The translations under genes were made by a program, and so were the position numbers. Shown here in pieces: positions 1 through 14,100 of a DNA stretch of 64,000 nt (within the stretch, counting starts at the first letter, position 1; each line of letters begins with the position of its first letter). Source of the stretch: Cruorifilaria tuberocauda (Eukaryota > Nematoda > Chromadorea > Rhabditida > Onchocercidae); the NCBI GenBank assembly GCA_013365365.1, contig JABVXU010000173.1:1-64000 (forward strand). The letters run 5' to 3'. The notes beneath the pieces are model-generated. The model worked only from the letters and a program-made list of their open reading frames with translations, was not told the DNA's origin and did not search any database.

Positions 1-1817
1 AAAATATTCAAATTAGAATAAAGAATTCCTGAAGAACGAAAATTTTTTATGTTCAGAAATAATTTTACGAAAAAATAATAAGTTTCTGAAAGAATAATTA
101 TCAGGAATTAAAAGTTTTTAAAAACTAAATAAAACTAAAAGTTTTATATTTCTTCAAGTAATGTATTTGCACAAGTAATAATTATCGTTGAAAGCATGAT
201 CTATCAAAATCTTCAGAAGAAGAATTATCCTAATCACTCATTTTAATTAAATCAATTCATTGCTATGATTTACCCGATACTGTAATGCAGAAAAAAGATA
301 CGATCATTTGATAAGATACTAATAACCTGAATTTCTTCCTATATGCAAATGTATAAGCAGTACCACGCAATACTCTTTGAAGAAAGGAAGTAAAATTATT
401 ATTATACGGTGCATAAAATAAAAAGATGATAAATTAGTTATTGATTGATAATAAATTTCATGATATGTAAAATTAAATTCATGCATTAATTAGAAATCAA
501 TGGAAACCATGAAAAGCCTCTGTAATAATCTAGTTTATGATTTTTTTAATTTCTCTATTTTACTAATAGCGTAGCTAAAATGATAAATATTTTATAGCCA
601 AATGTCGAATTTAATTAACGTTATAAATTTAATCTTTTTATTCTTTATGTCTGTGAATTAAAATGTCAACATAGATTGTATCAAACCTAACATTCTTATA
701 AATTAACTAAATTTTTGCTTACAATTTAGAGTATCTATCAAATTTCACTTTTACATTTCTTCCTGAATGAAATGGCAGAATATGTGATAAGCTTAATGCA
801 GTTGTATAATATGATTTCAACGAATGATAAGTAATAGTTTGAATAGAAGTAAAATTTGGAGGACTCTGCGATAGGATTGGAGAAAAGGAATGATAAGCAC
901 TGCTTGAGAACTTTTCATAAATAAAAGAAAGAGGAGAAGTTGAATGACGAAATGGAAATTTTTATTTTAAAATCATTCATATTTTTTTTCATCAAAATGG
1001 AAATACTTCTGTTGTCTTTTGGCTTTTTTGAAGATAAATAAATCTGAAATGTAAAATTTTTTATTTCCTCTTTTTTACACCTAAAAGATTTAAAATGAAA
1101 TCTGAAATCGAATAACCAATTGGAAATTGAAAATAGTGCAAGAGATAATTAAAAAGTTGCACATCAAAGTATCAGTGATGCTTTATTCTGTTCGTCAAAT
1201 TTCCATTTTTAACTAAGAAATTTGAGTAAAAGTTCATCGAAAATTTAATCAGAATGAATCGTAAATAAAAATAATTGATAAATTTGTACTTTATGTCTAT
1301 TCATCGTTTTTACTTTCTTCGCAAATACATTTCCAAGGCATTACTTCGTCTTAAATTTAATCCTTAATTTTCTTTTAGCAATAATAAATAGTTCAAATTG
1401 GAATTCAAAAACTTATCTTTTCTTAATTTCCCATTGGGAAAAATGATAAAGAATTTTTGCAAATTTAAATTTTAATTGGAAAATCTAACGCTAATATTTT
1501 TCAGTCACGTCCTGCTTAAAAAGAAATATAGTGTGAAATTCTAATTTTAAATTATATCAAAATATTCTTAGAAATGGTCACCACTGATAATTTTGAATTC
1601 AATTACTCAAACTGATTGCCTTCTTTTAAAGTTACATTTGTTAAACAGCTACTGATAACTCCCAATCTCTTATTTGGCACTCTAATTAACATCGATGGAA
1701 TGGAGAAAAATTTGTTGCTAATTTTCACTCTCATATTTATTCATACAACTAATGCAATTACTTATTCACATCTTTTCACTGCCTTAAAACAATTCAAGTA
1801 GTATTAAATGCATGCTA

Positions 1818-1842
1818 TAGCACTAAATATATATTAGTGCTA
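1818..1842. repeat. Perfect 9-bp-arm inverted repeat
   Basis: TAGCACTAA and TTAGTGCTA form perfect 9 bp arms around an AT-only spacer of 7 bases, enough for a small hairpin or cruciform. No gene adjoins it, so I assign no function. Confidence 0.6.
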
Positions 1843-2327
1843 AACATATGCTCGAAAATTTTTTTCATAGTCCAAAAATTACAAAAAAAAAATCACCAAA
1901 AAAAAAATTTTCAAGTTCAAAGTTTAAGGAGAAAAGATTTATTATGTAAGCTCAGCAAATAAATAATAGAAGTAAACATTTCAAGACAGTTCAAAATTAG
2001 CTTTAAACTTTTTGAAACTTTCGCAAAACATTAATTAAATATTTATGTCAATATTAGTAAGAAAGGATAAGTTATTTCTCCTTTTCAAAAAGAAAAAAAT
2101 AAAAGAAATAAGACAATCGTATGTTTAATAATTCCAAATATGTTTAAAGAAACATTAAAAAAGTATGCTAATCTTTCTTTTTATCTCTCTCTCTCTTTCG
2201 TTTTTTCCTGTTTTTCATCTCATTTCCTTCCCTGAAATATCGAGGAAGCATAATATTGAGTTGAAGCATTTTAATTTTAACCTTTTTCCTCATGAAAAGC
2301 CAAAATTACTACACAAACACATATAGA

Positions 2328-2350
2328 TGCATGCATGCATGCATGCATGT
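2328..2350. repeat. (TGCA)n microsatellite
   Basis: About five to six uninterrupted copies of the self-complementary tetranucleotide GCAT/TGCA. The tract is fully palindromic and may vary in length between individuals. It lies in non-coding DNA. Confidence 0.85.
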
Positions 2351-2653
2351 ATACATGATCAAATTTCTGACAATTATTCTAAAAAAAACTAAAAAATGAG
2401 CAAGTTGTTAGAAGGAAATTGACGTTAAAAAAAGGAATGCTATAATCAGAGTGAAGAAAAAAGAAGGATTGAACTGAAATGAAAGAAAACGAAAATTTTT
2501 AACAAAGTTAGAATTAAAAGAGAGATGAAAGAAAGAGGAATAGAAATAAAGAAAAGAAATTTCGTCAATTTTCTATTATAATAATTTAACAAACTGGATC
2601 AAAAAAAAATTAAAATATTAAAATAAATAAGATCGTGATAAAACTTTAAAATT

Positions 2654-2692
2654 TTAATTTAAAATTAATTTAAAATTAATTTAAAATTAATT
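2654..2692. repeat. Short tandem repeat, unit about 11 bp
   Basis: Three to four copies of an 11 bp unit (AATTTAAAATT). It is entirely A/T and can pair with itself. It sits in non-coding DNA with no neighbouring gene. Confidence 0.7.
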
Positions 2693-5600
2693 AAAAAAAA
2701 TTTAATTTCATATTAAACATTTTCCTACCTATAATTAAGTTAGAGTGGAAAGGAAAAAGGATAATATATATTAAGCAACAAAATGAATTTTGGAAAGTCT
2801 ATTAGCACGGTAATATGAAAATAAGTAAACAAAAAGAATCGTATATTTACCATTCTTTGTTTTTGTTTATTTTCTAGGAGCAATAGAAGTTGAAATTAGT
2901 AAACCGTATCATTTGAATAATGATTGAATATATTAATCATGAAATTAATTAATTTAAAAGAAAAATTATTTTGAAGTGCTATTTTTAACTATTTACTATT
3001 TTTATTTTACAATAATTATGGGAGCATTCCATTTCATTATATTATATCATTGCAATAAATTTTTAGTAAATTTAAAAGTAATCTTTAATCGATATTAAGA
3101 AGTTATATTTCCCATTAATTAAAAAGTTTAGCAAGATTGAACATACCAATATCATTTTCCATTTTTCAGTTTGATTTTGCGATATTCATTATGAATACGA
3201 TCAACAAATAAAAGTAAAGTTGTTTCCCTCACTTTGGATGATAAGCATCGTCTTAGCTTTCTTTAAATTTAATAAAACTGTAGTAAAGAAACGAAGATGA
3301 CTATAGATTAAGTAGAGAATGAAAATGACCTTAAATCAAGTAAGGAATGATAATGAAACAGTGTGACTTAGCCTTCAACTTTTATGGTTTAGGTTGAATA
3401 ATATACCGTTCCTTAGTATGATAATAAATTATGAAAGCTTCTTATAACTTAAAAAAAAGAACAATCGACCTTTGGTCCTTTTCAATTTTCAAATTTGGAC
3501 AAAATGAAAAAGCAAGTAGTTGATGAAATCGATTTAGCGTCATTTAAATGGCACTATAGAAGAAGCATGTTAGCTAACGTTTCCTCTTTTAAGCTCTTTA
3601 ATTATACAAATCTGACATGCAAACATCACACTTATAGTAATTTTAATGAAATGTAGCAAATAAATATATGAAGTTGAAAATGTTACGCTTCAATTTTAAT
3701 TATTCATTATTTTGCTTATTCTTATTATTTAAATTGAGAAATTTCATAGTATTGAATGCGTGAAAGGCTATATGATTTATTATTTTTAAGCTTTATAATT
3801 GACTTCAATCAAAATGCTGTACTTTTTTCTTCATAAATTTGAAGAAGCTGTAACAGTATTGTTAAGATTCCATGAATAAGTTGAAACAATTCAATAAGTA
3901 CCGACATTTTTAGCTTTAAAATGAAAAGTTTTTTGTTAATATGATGATTTCAGGAAGCATTAAAAGGAAGAAAATGCTTCTTCGTCTGATCATATTTTGG
4001 AGATTTTTAAAAACATAAGTAAGCTTACTTCAAAATGTCTTAAATATTATATAGCACCTGATTTGATTCATAAAAAAGCGTGTTTATGATAATTTGAATG
4101 CAATGTATTGTGGATTTTTTAATTTAAAATTTATTAGTTTTGAAAGGATATTGCAGTATTAAAGTTAAATAACACAAAATATCGTTTCCATTATTTAAGT
4201 ATATCATTATAAATTTATGTATATATTGAATGTTAGTTATCTCATATTTACTGGAATGTAGTTAAAAATCCGGAAATGACGCACTACAAATTTTCATTTG
4301 TGCATGGTATATTCCATATGTACAGATGAACGAAATAACTATCATCAAAAATTATCAATTTTTAATTGTATAAATTTGTACGATTCATTGATTGTAATTA
4401 CACATTATGATTTGTTACTCAGTTTTCTTAAAGGCTGAATTTTAAAAATTCATAGCTCCAAAATTTTGTAACTGTAATTACAAATTTGTTTATATATTGA
4501 ATGTTAGTTACTGTCAAAAAAAGAAGAGAAAGAGTCAAGATGAGTTGGGAAAACAAATTAGTTTGATTGAATTTTTCTGGAATTCCAAAATTAACTTTAG
4601 CGCAAACAATCTCAGGCTTTTAGATTTAAGTATGACAATAAAATGTTCGAAAGTAGGTAAGTGAAGTGGAATTTGATATTTCTCACTTTTTCTCTTATTT
4701 CTTCCACTCGATCTCCTTCTTGAAAACTTCATTATCAGTAGATCTTAGCTTTTCACCTAACATTTTTCATTTCTGTCCTTATAGAGTAGAATCATTTAAT
4801 TTATCGAAGCTTGAAAAACACTTTTTCATCCGTAAATAGTATGAAACTTTTCTTAGATTAATGATAAATTTTTTTAGATTACATTTTTTAGGTACCATAA
4901 TGTAAAGTTTACTATTGGTGCCATATAATTATTGCAATTAAAATGGTAACAATGATTTTAATCAATTCATGATATCTTATAAATATATTTGTGCTAGAAA
5001 TGAAATTAGAGAAAGAAATGGTGTGATGAGATGACATTTATATGAATTTTTGGATACAAAATATTGTAAAACGTGATCGAAGCTCGCTTTTTTCCAAATT
5101 GAAGACTATTTTGAAATTGATCATATTGATTTTAGTGTGATTGTTTAGTTAATTTATTTAATTATTTAGTATAATTTCGATAATACTGATACCGATTTCA
5201 ATTAATTTGTGAAAAAATTGAACTTCTCAAATTTCCCTCTTTAATTTTTTTCAACTTTCCTCACTCTTTTTGCTTCTCTTTGTATCTCTCTCCCTCTCCC
5301 TAATGAAAATGATAATGAATATACTAGTATCATACTAGTATATAATCATATCAGTAATATTTTCATTATAAACATTATTGAAAAAGTAATCAATGAATGG
5401 GTAAATTCGATTAGGACAATAAGATATGATTTATTATCAAAAAAAAACTTAGTGGAAAATAGATGAAAAAGGAGGAAATAGAAGTAGCGAAGAGGAAAAG
5501 CTATGAGAGTGGAATTATCAGTAGGAATGCTTACAGCAAGCACTTCAAAATATGTAGGAGGCGGATTTCTCGTCCAATTTTTTCATTTCTTTTCTCATCA

Positions 5601-8600
5601 AGAATTTCTTTTCAAATTCAATCCCATGAAAAGTCACAATCTCATCTGATAACATTACTAATTACCTAAACAAATCATCCGTAAAGTATAGAGAAAATGC
5701 AAAGAGAAAAAGAAAGATTTTCAATTTGTACTTTGATAAATGATAAATGATCATCTTGAAATTTTAAAAAATTTCTAAGATATAACTTAGTTCATTGATT
5801 TTTTTTTCAATAACAATATAAATTTATTACTGTATTCATTCCTTTTATTTACAGTAAAGATAGCGGAAAACAAAATATCAAAAAATGAAATTAATTTTAA
5901 AAAGCATCTTTTCCGTAATGTTTTAATCATTTTTTTTTATAATTATATTTTGTGTTTTTTGTTTTTGATAAGTGATAAGATCAGTAGAGTTTTCAAGAAA
6001 GCGATCGCAAGTAAACAAGTAATACTCTGCTATGATATATGTGAACGTTGAAATATCAATCATTCATGATGACTCCAATATTCTTACCCATTCGATTTTC
6101 AAAAATTACTTTCAGTTGCGCTACTGATTTGCACAATTAGTTTTCAAACAGTTTTTTCATTTTTTCTATCAACCAGATGTACCACTTCAGTTAATACTTT
6201 CCTTTCTTCCAATCTTTTCTTCATTTATCATTCGCATTTCACGTAGAAACAAAACCAAAAAAAAACATTGAAATTGAAATTTCAGTTTTCAACCAACAAT
6301 GAAGCATTAGCAAACAACACATCGCTTATTACTCTAAAGATTGTTTGTTTAGTGATGAAAGTGTGTCTATTTTTGAGAATCATTGAAAGATTTAATTTCA
6401 CTTTTTTCCTTTTTTAGATTTCATTTTGAAAATAAAATGGTTCCTTTTTTAACTTGAATAAATCTTGATAGCTTTTCCTTATATCGAGAAGATTATAAGG
6501 AATGTTATGTATCGCATATAAAAGAAATCAAAGTAAATCACATTTGAAAAAGTTACGGATAACTGAATTTCAGGTATTTTAAAAATGGCTTGACTGACAA
6601 TAGAAAAAATGGAACAATAATCATTAGTTATGCATACCTTCTCTTTCTAGTATTATGTTTTTGCTAATCTTCAGCTTATATTTACCATCATTTTTTTCTT
6701 GTACTTTTATTATCATCAAAATTATCTTACCGAAATAGATAATTTCGAAAAACTTCCCAAATTACAATTTATTAAAATTAAATTAAAAAAATGCGTACTT
6801 AAATGCTATAAGTGTCTTTCAAAGGAAAGTTAAGTAAAAAAATGAAAAAAAGAAGCTATTCATGGAAAGAGTATTCATTAGCGTTTAATGTAATTTTCTC
6901 TTCTCCTTTCTTGCTTTTCATTTATACAAATTGTAATTTTATAGTAAAAGTAATTTATAGTTAAAGTAAAAGATTAAACAATCGATTTTATAATTTTTAT
7001 TTCTACAAGTAAAATACATGACGAAGAAAAATTCGAAAAAGAAAACAATCAATATTGCTATTTCATAATTTTTCATTTAAATGTTAAAAGTTTTTTCTGT
7101 TAAACATTTGATTGGTAACAAGAATTACATTTGTTATACAATGTTTCGCTTTCTTCCTTCAAAATTTATCACACAATTAATCAGCCGGAAAAAAACCGGT
7201 TATTTATAAAAAAAAAAACATAGAATTCTGAATATAAAATACGTCATTCGTGCCAAATCATGATAAATTCATTTGCATTTCAGTAATAATAACATATGAG
7301 AACAAGATATTTTGCTTTCCCATTATTTATCTCTGCTCCATTAAAATCCAAATTTTTGAACTAATAGTACAGAGAATAATAATAAAATAATTGCTATAAA
7401 AAATTTACAATAATTTATGATTATGATATAATTGTAATTACGATAATTTATGATTATTATACAGAATTACGGTAACCTATGACTGCAATGTAATTTTCGG
7501 AAATCAGAAATGATAAGCATACAACAATAATGATATTCATGAATAATGTATGAATATCGCTATTACGATAATTTTATTAAAAAAAAAAGAAAAACATCCA
7601 TTTTTTTCTTTTTAATAGATTCTCACCACTTTAAGTCGTTTGCAGTTCCGAGAGAAAAAAGAAAAGAAAAGAAAAGAATTGATGGATTCTAATTTCATTT
7701 ATAAGTACATCGAGCAAAGAAGCTTTAGAACAGAAGGGATCATTAAGCTTCTCCTATCTTAATTATCTAAAAGACATGAGTTTTATTCCATCTTGCAGAA
7801 ATAACTAAACTACAAAAGTAACCCATGCTTATTTCATGGGAATAATGAATGTATGAAATTACACTCATACACATTTCATTCATTCTTTTAACATTGTTTT
7901 AATTCGTGAAACAAACAAAATAAAAGAGATTTTGAATGAAAAATAGATTAAAAAAAAATTTTCTATTAGTTTAAAAATTATCGAAAATTTTTCAAAAAAA
8001 AGAAATCTTAAAAGAAATAAAGGAATAATTTGAAATTGAAGTTTGTAATAGAAATAAAAGCCAAAGTTTTTTTTTTTAATTTTCATAAACCAAATAAAGC
8101 GCAATTTGCTTAGAATTGCTATTGAGGAAAAAAAATATCAGTTGTTAAAATTTATTACATTGATACTAAATCAATTTCAAATCATCTTGTAGGAAGTTAA
8201 AAAAGAACATTTTGAAAGAAATTCATGTAATTCTCGAAGTTTTATAAAGCATTAATGGAATTACATTTATCACAGCAATTTTTAAATTTACTGAAATAAA
8301 ATTCAATGATATGCTAAAGCCTTTTTTACAGTTTCAAATTAGAGATTTGTGGGAAGTCGCAAAATTTCTAATTTTGTCCTTTTTTTATGTCAACCAGAAT
8401 TTGTACTTTTGCATATATTCGATTTTAGAATAACTGCCGTTGTTTATTTGTGATTTATGAGTGACATGAAATTATAGCAAATATCATTTCGCTGAGATGA
8501 TCTAAAAATTGAAAACAATTAAGTTGTTTGTTTGCATTAAACAAATTATTTAAAAATTTCTATGCAAATTTAGAAGAAATTCACATTGACAATGATTATT

Positions 8601-9016
8601 TTAAATTGATCGACAAAATTCAAAAGGTTCGGTAAAATTTTGTTTCATATTTAAGCATTTCATTTATTGTATTACTTATAATATTAAGCAAGTAATCAAT
8701 GTGATCTAACAATTTGAAGCGTACATATACTCTAAAAGACTGAAAATGAATAATTTTCAAGTAACTAAAAATAAGTAATATTTAGTTTATATTGCAGCTT
8801 TCTTTTTTGCAAGAATCAATGGAACAAATCTATGATCGTTTAATGTATAATAATTTAAAAAATTCAAAAAGAAAAAAAACAATTCGTGGAATTTAATTTT
8901 AAATGAAAAAATTTTTATAAAAGCGAAATTTTTTTACCGTAATTTTTTCTATTTCATGAAGTTACCGTCAATTAATCGTTAAATTTTAACAATTATAGTG
9001 CAGGTAAATGACATTT

Positions 9017-9340
9017 TTATTTCGAAATGACTTTTTTCATTCCTTTTTTAATTCCGTTGTTAGAATCTTTCATTGCTTTTTCTATTAGTTTTGAAAGCTT
9101 TGATGCTTTATTATTTTTCCTAGAGGCTTCATAATGCATCATCGATATTCTGATGCTATTTTCCATAGCAAATGAAACGAGGAATTCAAAAACAAAAGAA
9201 TTCTCGGAATATTCAAATGAAAGGAAAAACAGAAATGAAGCTAAGAAAAATGCTATGCGCCACATCTTCCAACAACTTCTAAATGGCAAAAAATTGAAAT
9301 CGAAATCTTGAAGAGTCTTAATTTTCAACTCCATCTCCAT
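9017..9340 (-). CDS. Weak single-exon ORF, 107 residues, unknown
   Basis: This ORF opens with a true ATG and encodes 107 residues. It has a short acidic/amphipathic N-terminus, one hydrophobic stretch at about residues 28-45 (IAFFLASFLFFLSF) and a lysine-rich C-terminal tail. Composition is less degenerate than in neighbouring chance ORFs, and an AATAAA overlaps the stop codon. There is no acceptor-like site right before the ATG and no family I recognise. It could be a small signal-anchored protein or a chance ORF; I lean to chance. No neighbours within several kilobases help. Confidence 0.22.
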   Translation of the reverse strand: MEMELKIKTLQDFDFNFLPFRSCWKMWRIAFFLASFLFFLSFEYSENSFVFEFLVSFAMENSIRISMMHYEASRKNNKASKLSKLIEKAMKDSNNGIKKGMKKVISK

Positions 9341-11186
9341 TTCATATTTTTAGATTTTAAAACTAATCATTATCACTTTTGTTTCAAAAAATCTTTTTCC
9401 CTCCGTTTCGTTCAGAAATGAAACTGTGAGATCCTGTTCTATGATTTATTTAGTATAAATTCTTTTTAAACTTTTCAATTCTCAAATGAAGAGAATATAG
9501 AAAGTTACTAATCACTGTTAAATGTTTTTGCAATTTTAATGAGCAAAAACTTCACTAGCAGATTAAATAGAAGTCTTTTATTGAAACTTTACTTTTTACA
9601 GTAATGAAAAGGTAAATAAATTCATTGGATTCTTTTGAGGAATTGTTTTTGTTTTGTTTTCCATCCTCTTAACTATTAATTGATGAATCCACGGAATTTA
9701 TCGACATGAAAATGAATCGGAAAAGGTTTTAAGCAGTTGAGTGTTTTGCAACACAACCCGAAATACATTGTTATTCAGATTCATCGTATTTCCTTAAATT
9801 GCAATTATATTTATTTGTAACAATGTAGCAGCATGGAAAATGAAGCAAAAGATAATTCAACATAAAACGCATAGTGTGGACTATTTTTTCCGTTTTCTTC
9901 TGGAATAGCTCCAATAGCATCCAATATATAAATATTTAATATTGGAAAAATTCCTTACAAAATAAAATTGAGTTAAGAGACTTCGATAAACATTAAATTT
10001 CATAAAATTAAACCAAAATAGGTAAAGCTAAGATGCACAATAAGTTTTGTATTCTCCAGAATTGAATTCTCGAAAAACGAGAAATGTTCGAATGACATCA
10101 AAAAGAAAATAAATTATACTGTTAATAAAAAACATGCAAGTATTAGTGGATGCTTACAGTTAATACAACTATTTTGTTGAGGTGTTGGAATAAATATTTT
10201 TAGCTCTTCCCATGATAAAATTGCAAGATCAGTATGATGTAATCATATAAAAGGAAATCTATAGTTTTGTTAAATTTAATCTCAATCCTCAATCCAAAAT
10301 ATTAGAGGTATATGTCAAAAGCATCCAATTATTACAATCATCAATTTCAGATTAAGCAAAATGTAACATTCAATTATAATAAATCTTTTGCAAGAGCAAT
10401 TTTTACTTTTTCCTTCTTTTTTCCCACTTATAATTCTTCCCTTCAATCTTTAAACGTAAATTTTATTTAATCCAAAATTGATTGTAAGGGTAAGAAAGCA
10501 TTATGAAACAGTTGCAGAATTGTAGAAATGTTTTCCGATTAACTAATCTATTCAAATCAAGCAGTGCATTCAATCCTTTCTGATATTTTTAGCTCATTAT
10601 GAACCGTTTTGAACTTTTCCGGTAAAATGCTGGAGAATTGGTTTTTAATTCTTTTCTCCATTTTTCCAGCTTTCTCAGATTTATACTTCTGAACTTCGCT
10701 CTAGATAAACTTTCATAGTTCATTTCATGGTTACAGAATATGATAAGAAATTTTACAATGCTTACATTAGTCTTAATTGCAACAATTCAACAATATCAAA
10801 CAGCGATAGAAGAAAAAATTATACACAATCTGTTGTTCATGTACAGATGACAAAATAAATAAATTTTAAGAAACCAACATCTCTATGATTACCTTTAATG
10901 GATTGATTAAGATGAAATTTCAAAAATAAAGGCGAAATTAACCTGAAATGTTGAATTATGACTTAAGAAACCCGAATATTAGAAAGTAATTCGACAGGAT
11001 AATGGTTCATCCATTCATAAGATGGCTATGAATAAAGAGGCCAAATTGAAGACGAAATATAAGCAATTCAAAGTTCGGCTCCTTTGAGATCCTGATAAAA
11101 CAAAAGCTCATTCTTAGGTTCTATCTAAAGCAAACAATGGTTCCACCGAACGCAAATAATAAAGTATAACATAAACTACGAATACT

Positions 11187-14100
11187 TCAAGAGATAAGAC
11201 CTATGCTTCGTAAAAAATGAAGTACTAAGAATGAATAAATTCGATACTGCACATAAAATGATGTTAACCAGAAAATATACTGTCCGACAATCCTCCACCA
11301 TGGAAAATATACCCTAGTGCCCTCTTCACTAAGTACAAAAACACCTTCTTTGTAATACCGATCTGAAATTTTGCATGATGAAATTCAATTATTAAAATTT
11401 TCTCAAATGAATTTTGAATCCGTCATCCTTTTTAACTATTATTTTTCAATTTTTAGCCTGCAAAACATCTTTGATTAATCTGATATCAATTTATAAATAT
11501 AAGAAGTATGAAAACTACCAAGGATATTATCTTTGTACTGGTAAACGCTATATAACCAATCACGCAACTTTTCGTCATCTTCGAATGGTACCTGAAGTAG
11601 AAATTTTAATTTAACTTTTCGCTCTCACAAGAGATGCGCAAATCACATGAAATAACCTCAATCATCAAACAATCTAACTGGAAAAATGCATTTAGAAAAC
11701 TAGAAAACCAGTTACAGACAACTTTAACTTTGGTTTTTCACCTGCAAAAATGCTCAGAGAAAATTTCAAACAACAATGAATCAAACTAATTATCACCATG
11801 TTGAAAAATGATTTCAATGCTAACGTTGATAATTAAACCGAAATAGTGTGAACTTGATCCACACTGCTGGCATAATAATTTAGAAACAACCAAGCAAAGA
11901 TTTGAATTTTAGCATTACAAAAGGCAATAATTGGATTAAGAGTGATAAATGTGACAATCATAGCAATGTAGAAGCTGATAGATACTCACATCACTAGCAT
12001 CATAAATTTTGTAGTATACACCAATATCGCACGGTTCACGAGTGCCAAAGCTCAATGTGAAAAGTGAAAGCGGCATTTTGTGTGGATATGCAATCGTTAC
12101 ATCCAACACATACTTTATTGGTGGTCGCATTTCTGAAATTTAAAAAAAAAAGAAATGAATTTCTTATAAATTAAATTCATGTCTTCGTTACTGAAATACT
12201 CTATTTCTATTTCAATTACGATATGAATATTCATCGAAGCCATTTTCATCTTTGCTCTTCATCATCGTAAGATCTGTTATTTTTCAAAATTTTCTCTAAA
12301 AAGATTAACTTTTCTCAGGAAATTACAAGAAAACTAAGCTCACAAGCTCACAACCACTAAGCTCACTTTTATTCTCTGCAGTTCGAAAAAAATCCAGAAG
12401 TTGTCAGATATTTATATTAAAACGTAATAATACAAAACAAGAAAACGGTGCGACATTATTTTATAAATTAATCGCCTTAAAATATCATGATATGCCCACA
12501 CTGACCCCGCCATTCTAATACATTTCTCTAAAACAATACTTCATATTCTGATAATGAGAGGAATCAGGTTTGATAAACTGTTCCAATCCTAACTACAATC
12601 AAACTGAATTACAGTACTGCATTTGATTTTGTGAAAAAGACTAGATTTCGACGTTTCCCTTCCCCATTTCCACACCTCGTTCTCCTTCTTAGTTTTTCTT
12701 TATTAATAAAGCATAAAATAGAAATGTTCTTTGCTCCTCCAAAAGTTTCGACCGATTTCCGCACTACTCTCTCATATCTGACCGAGAAAAACGAAAAAAG
12801 AATCGCAAGAGAACTATTATCCATTATTTTACGATAACTCCGGACTATTCATACCAAACAATCGCTAATAATCACTTAAGATGAATAATTAGTCGTTAAC
12901 TACAAACGATAATTAATTGGATTTTTTTTGGTTTTCCATAATAACTCTAATATTATTTGATCATCAGTGGATAAGAACAGTATGCATGTGTAGTAAAGCG
13001 AGGTGTGCGAAGAATTAAATTGTGTTATCATTTATGGGTCATATTTCTGATGCCTCTTACTGTTCTACTTTTTCTTCTCTATAAAGCGAATCGAAATGAA
13101 TTTCAATTTACGGAACAAATAAATTACCAGTACAAGTTTTTCAGTTGTACCGTTAAAAAAATAACTTCAGTGAAAATAAATCTTTGAAACTATAAGAATA
13201 TGAAAATACTTATTCAATTAAAAAAGATTCCTTTACGTATGAGTACTCTTTTAATATGGAGAAATTAAATCTTCGCTTCAAAAAATAATAAACGAATGAA
13301 CTTTAAGAAAATAACTAAATCTGATCAAAGCAAAAGCTTTATTAACTTTAAAATTACTGTATTGGTTCAATGCGAACAAAATGTCACCTTGCAAATATTC
13401 GAAAAAAATGGGAAATAGGAATGAAAAAAAGTCATATGATTATTTTGCATTATTGATTATTATTATATAATCGATTGATATGAAACGAATCCTTCTTTCC
13501 CATCCGCTCTTCTATTCCTCTCTATTTTACACGATGTTAATTTTAACGTGGGATTGTCTACTGTATGTCTACCGATATTCCATTCATCTCATGCATCCCT
13601 AAATGATCACCATCCGCCATTTATTATATATGAACGATTTCTGTTCATGGCCACCCAACCAAGGATATGCATATATAGTGTTATTTACGTTGGGAACGGA
13701 TCTCATTATTCAAAAAGAAGTCTTTTCCGTTTTCTTCAAAACTCTACCAATTCCTCATCAGTTGATTACGTAGAGGGGAAATCCATTATTGGATCTACCC
13801 GTCAACCGCTACATTGTTCTTACCCAATATTTCAACAAATGTGGATTGTCAGACAGATTCTCTCAAAAAACTTCTAGTACAGCATTCACATGGAAACAGT
13901 TTCGCCAAATGCATAATCAAAAGTACCAGACTGTTCTAAAAACTTCCTGGAATGACTAACCGAATTTGCAAATTGTATTGCAATTTTGGGCATCACGAAC
14001 AATGCTGCTCTGTGGATTATTAATTGACTGCAGCAAAGAGAGCCTCTGTTAAGTACTGAATAATCCACTAATAACACCACTGCTTACTGATATATAACGG

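Larger units (their letters stand above)
1..11186. other. AT-rich region without a supported gene
   Basis: No spliced gene or recognisable protein domain was found here on either strand. The sequence is dominated by A/T runs, short degenerate repeats and many GATAA/TTATC words. Open frames are short and of low complexity (Phe, Ile, Leu, Lys, Asn), as expected by chance in such DNA. The best single ORF, 9017-9340 on the minus strand, is listed separately. Small repeats at 1818-1842, 2328-2350 and 2654-2692 are also listed. A very divergent or mostly non-coding gene could be missed by eye. Confidence 0.6.

Noticed and set aside
5463..5669. 68-codon plus-strand ATG ORF, with an open frame on the opposite strand
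   Set aside because: Lys/Arg/Ser-rich and of modest complexity, but with no acceptor, partner exon or family signature.
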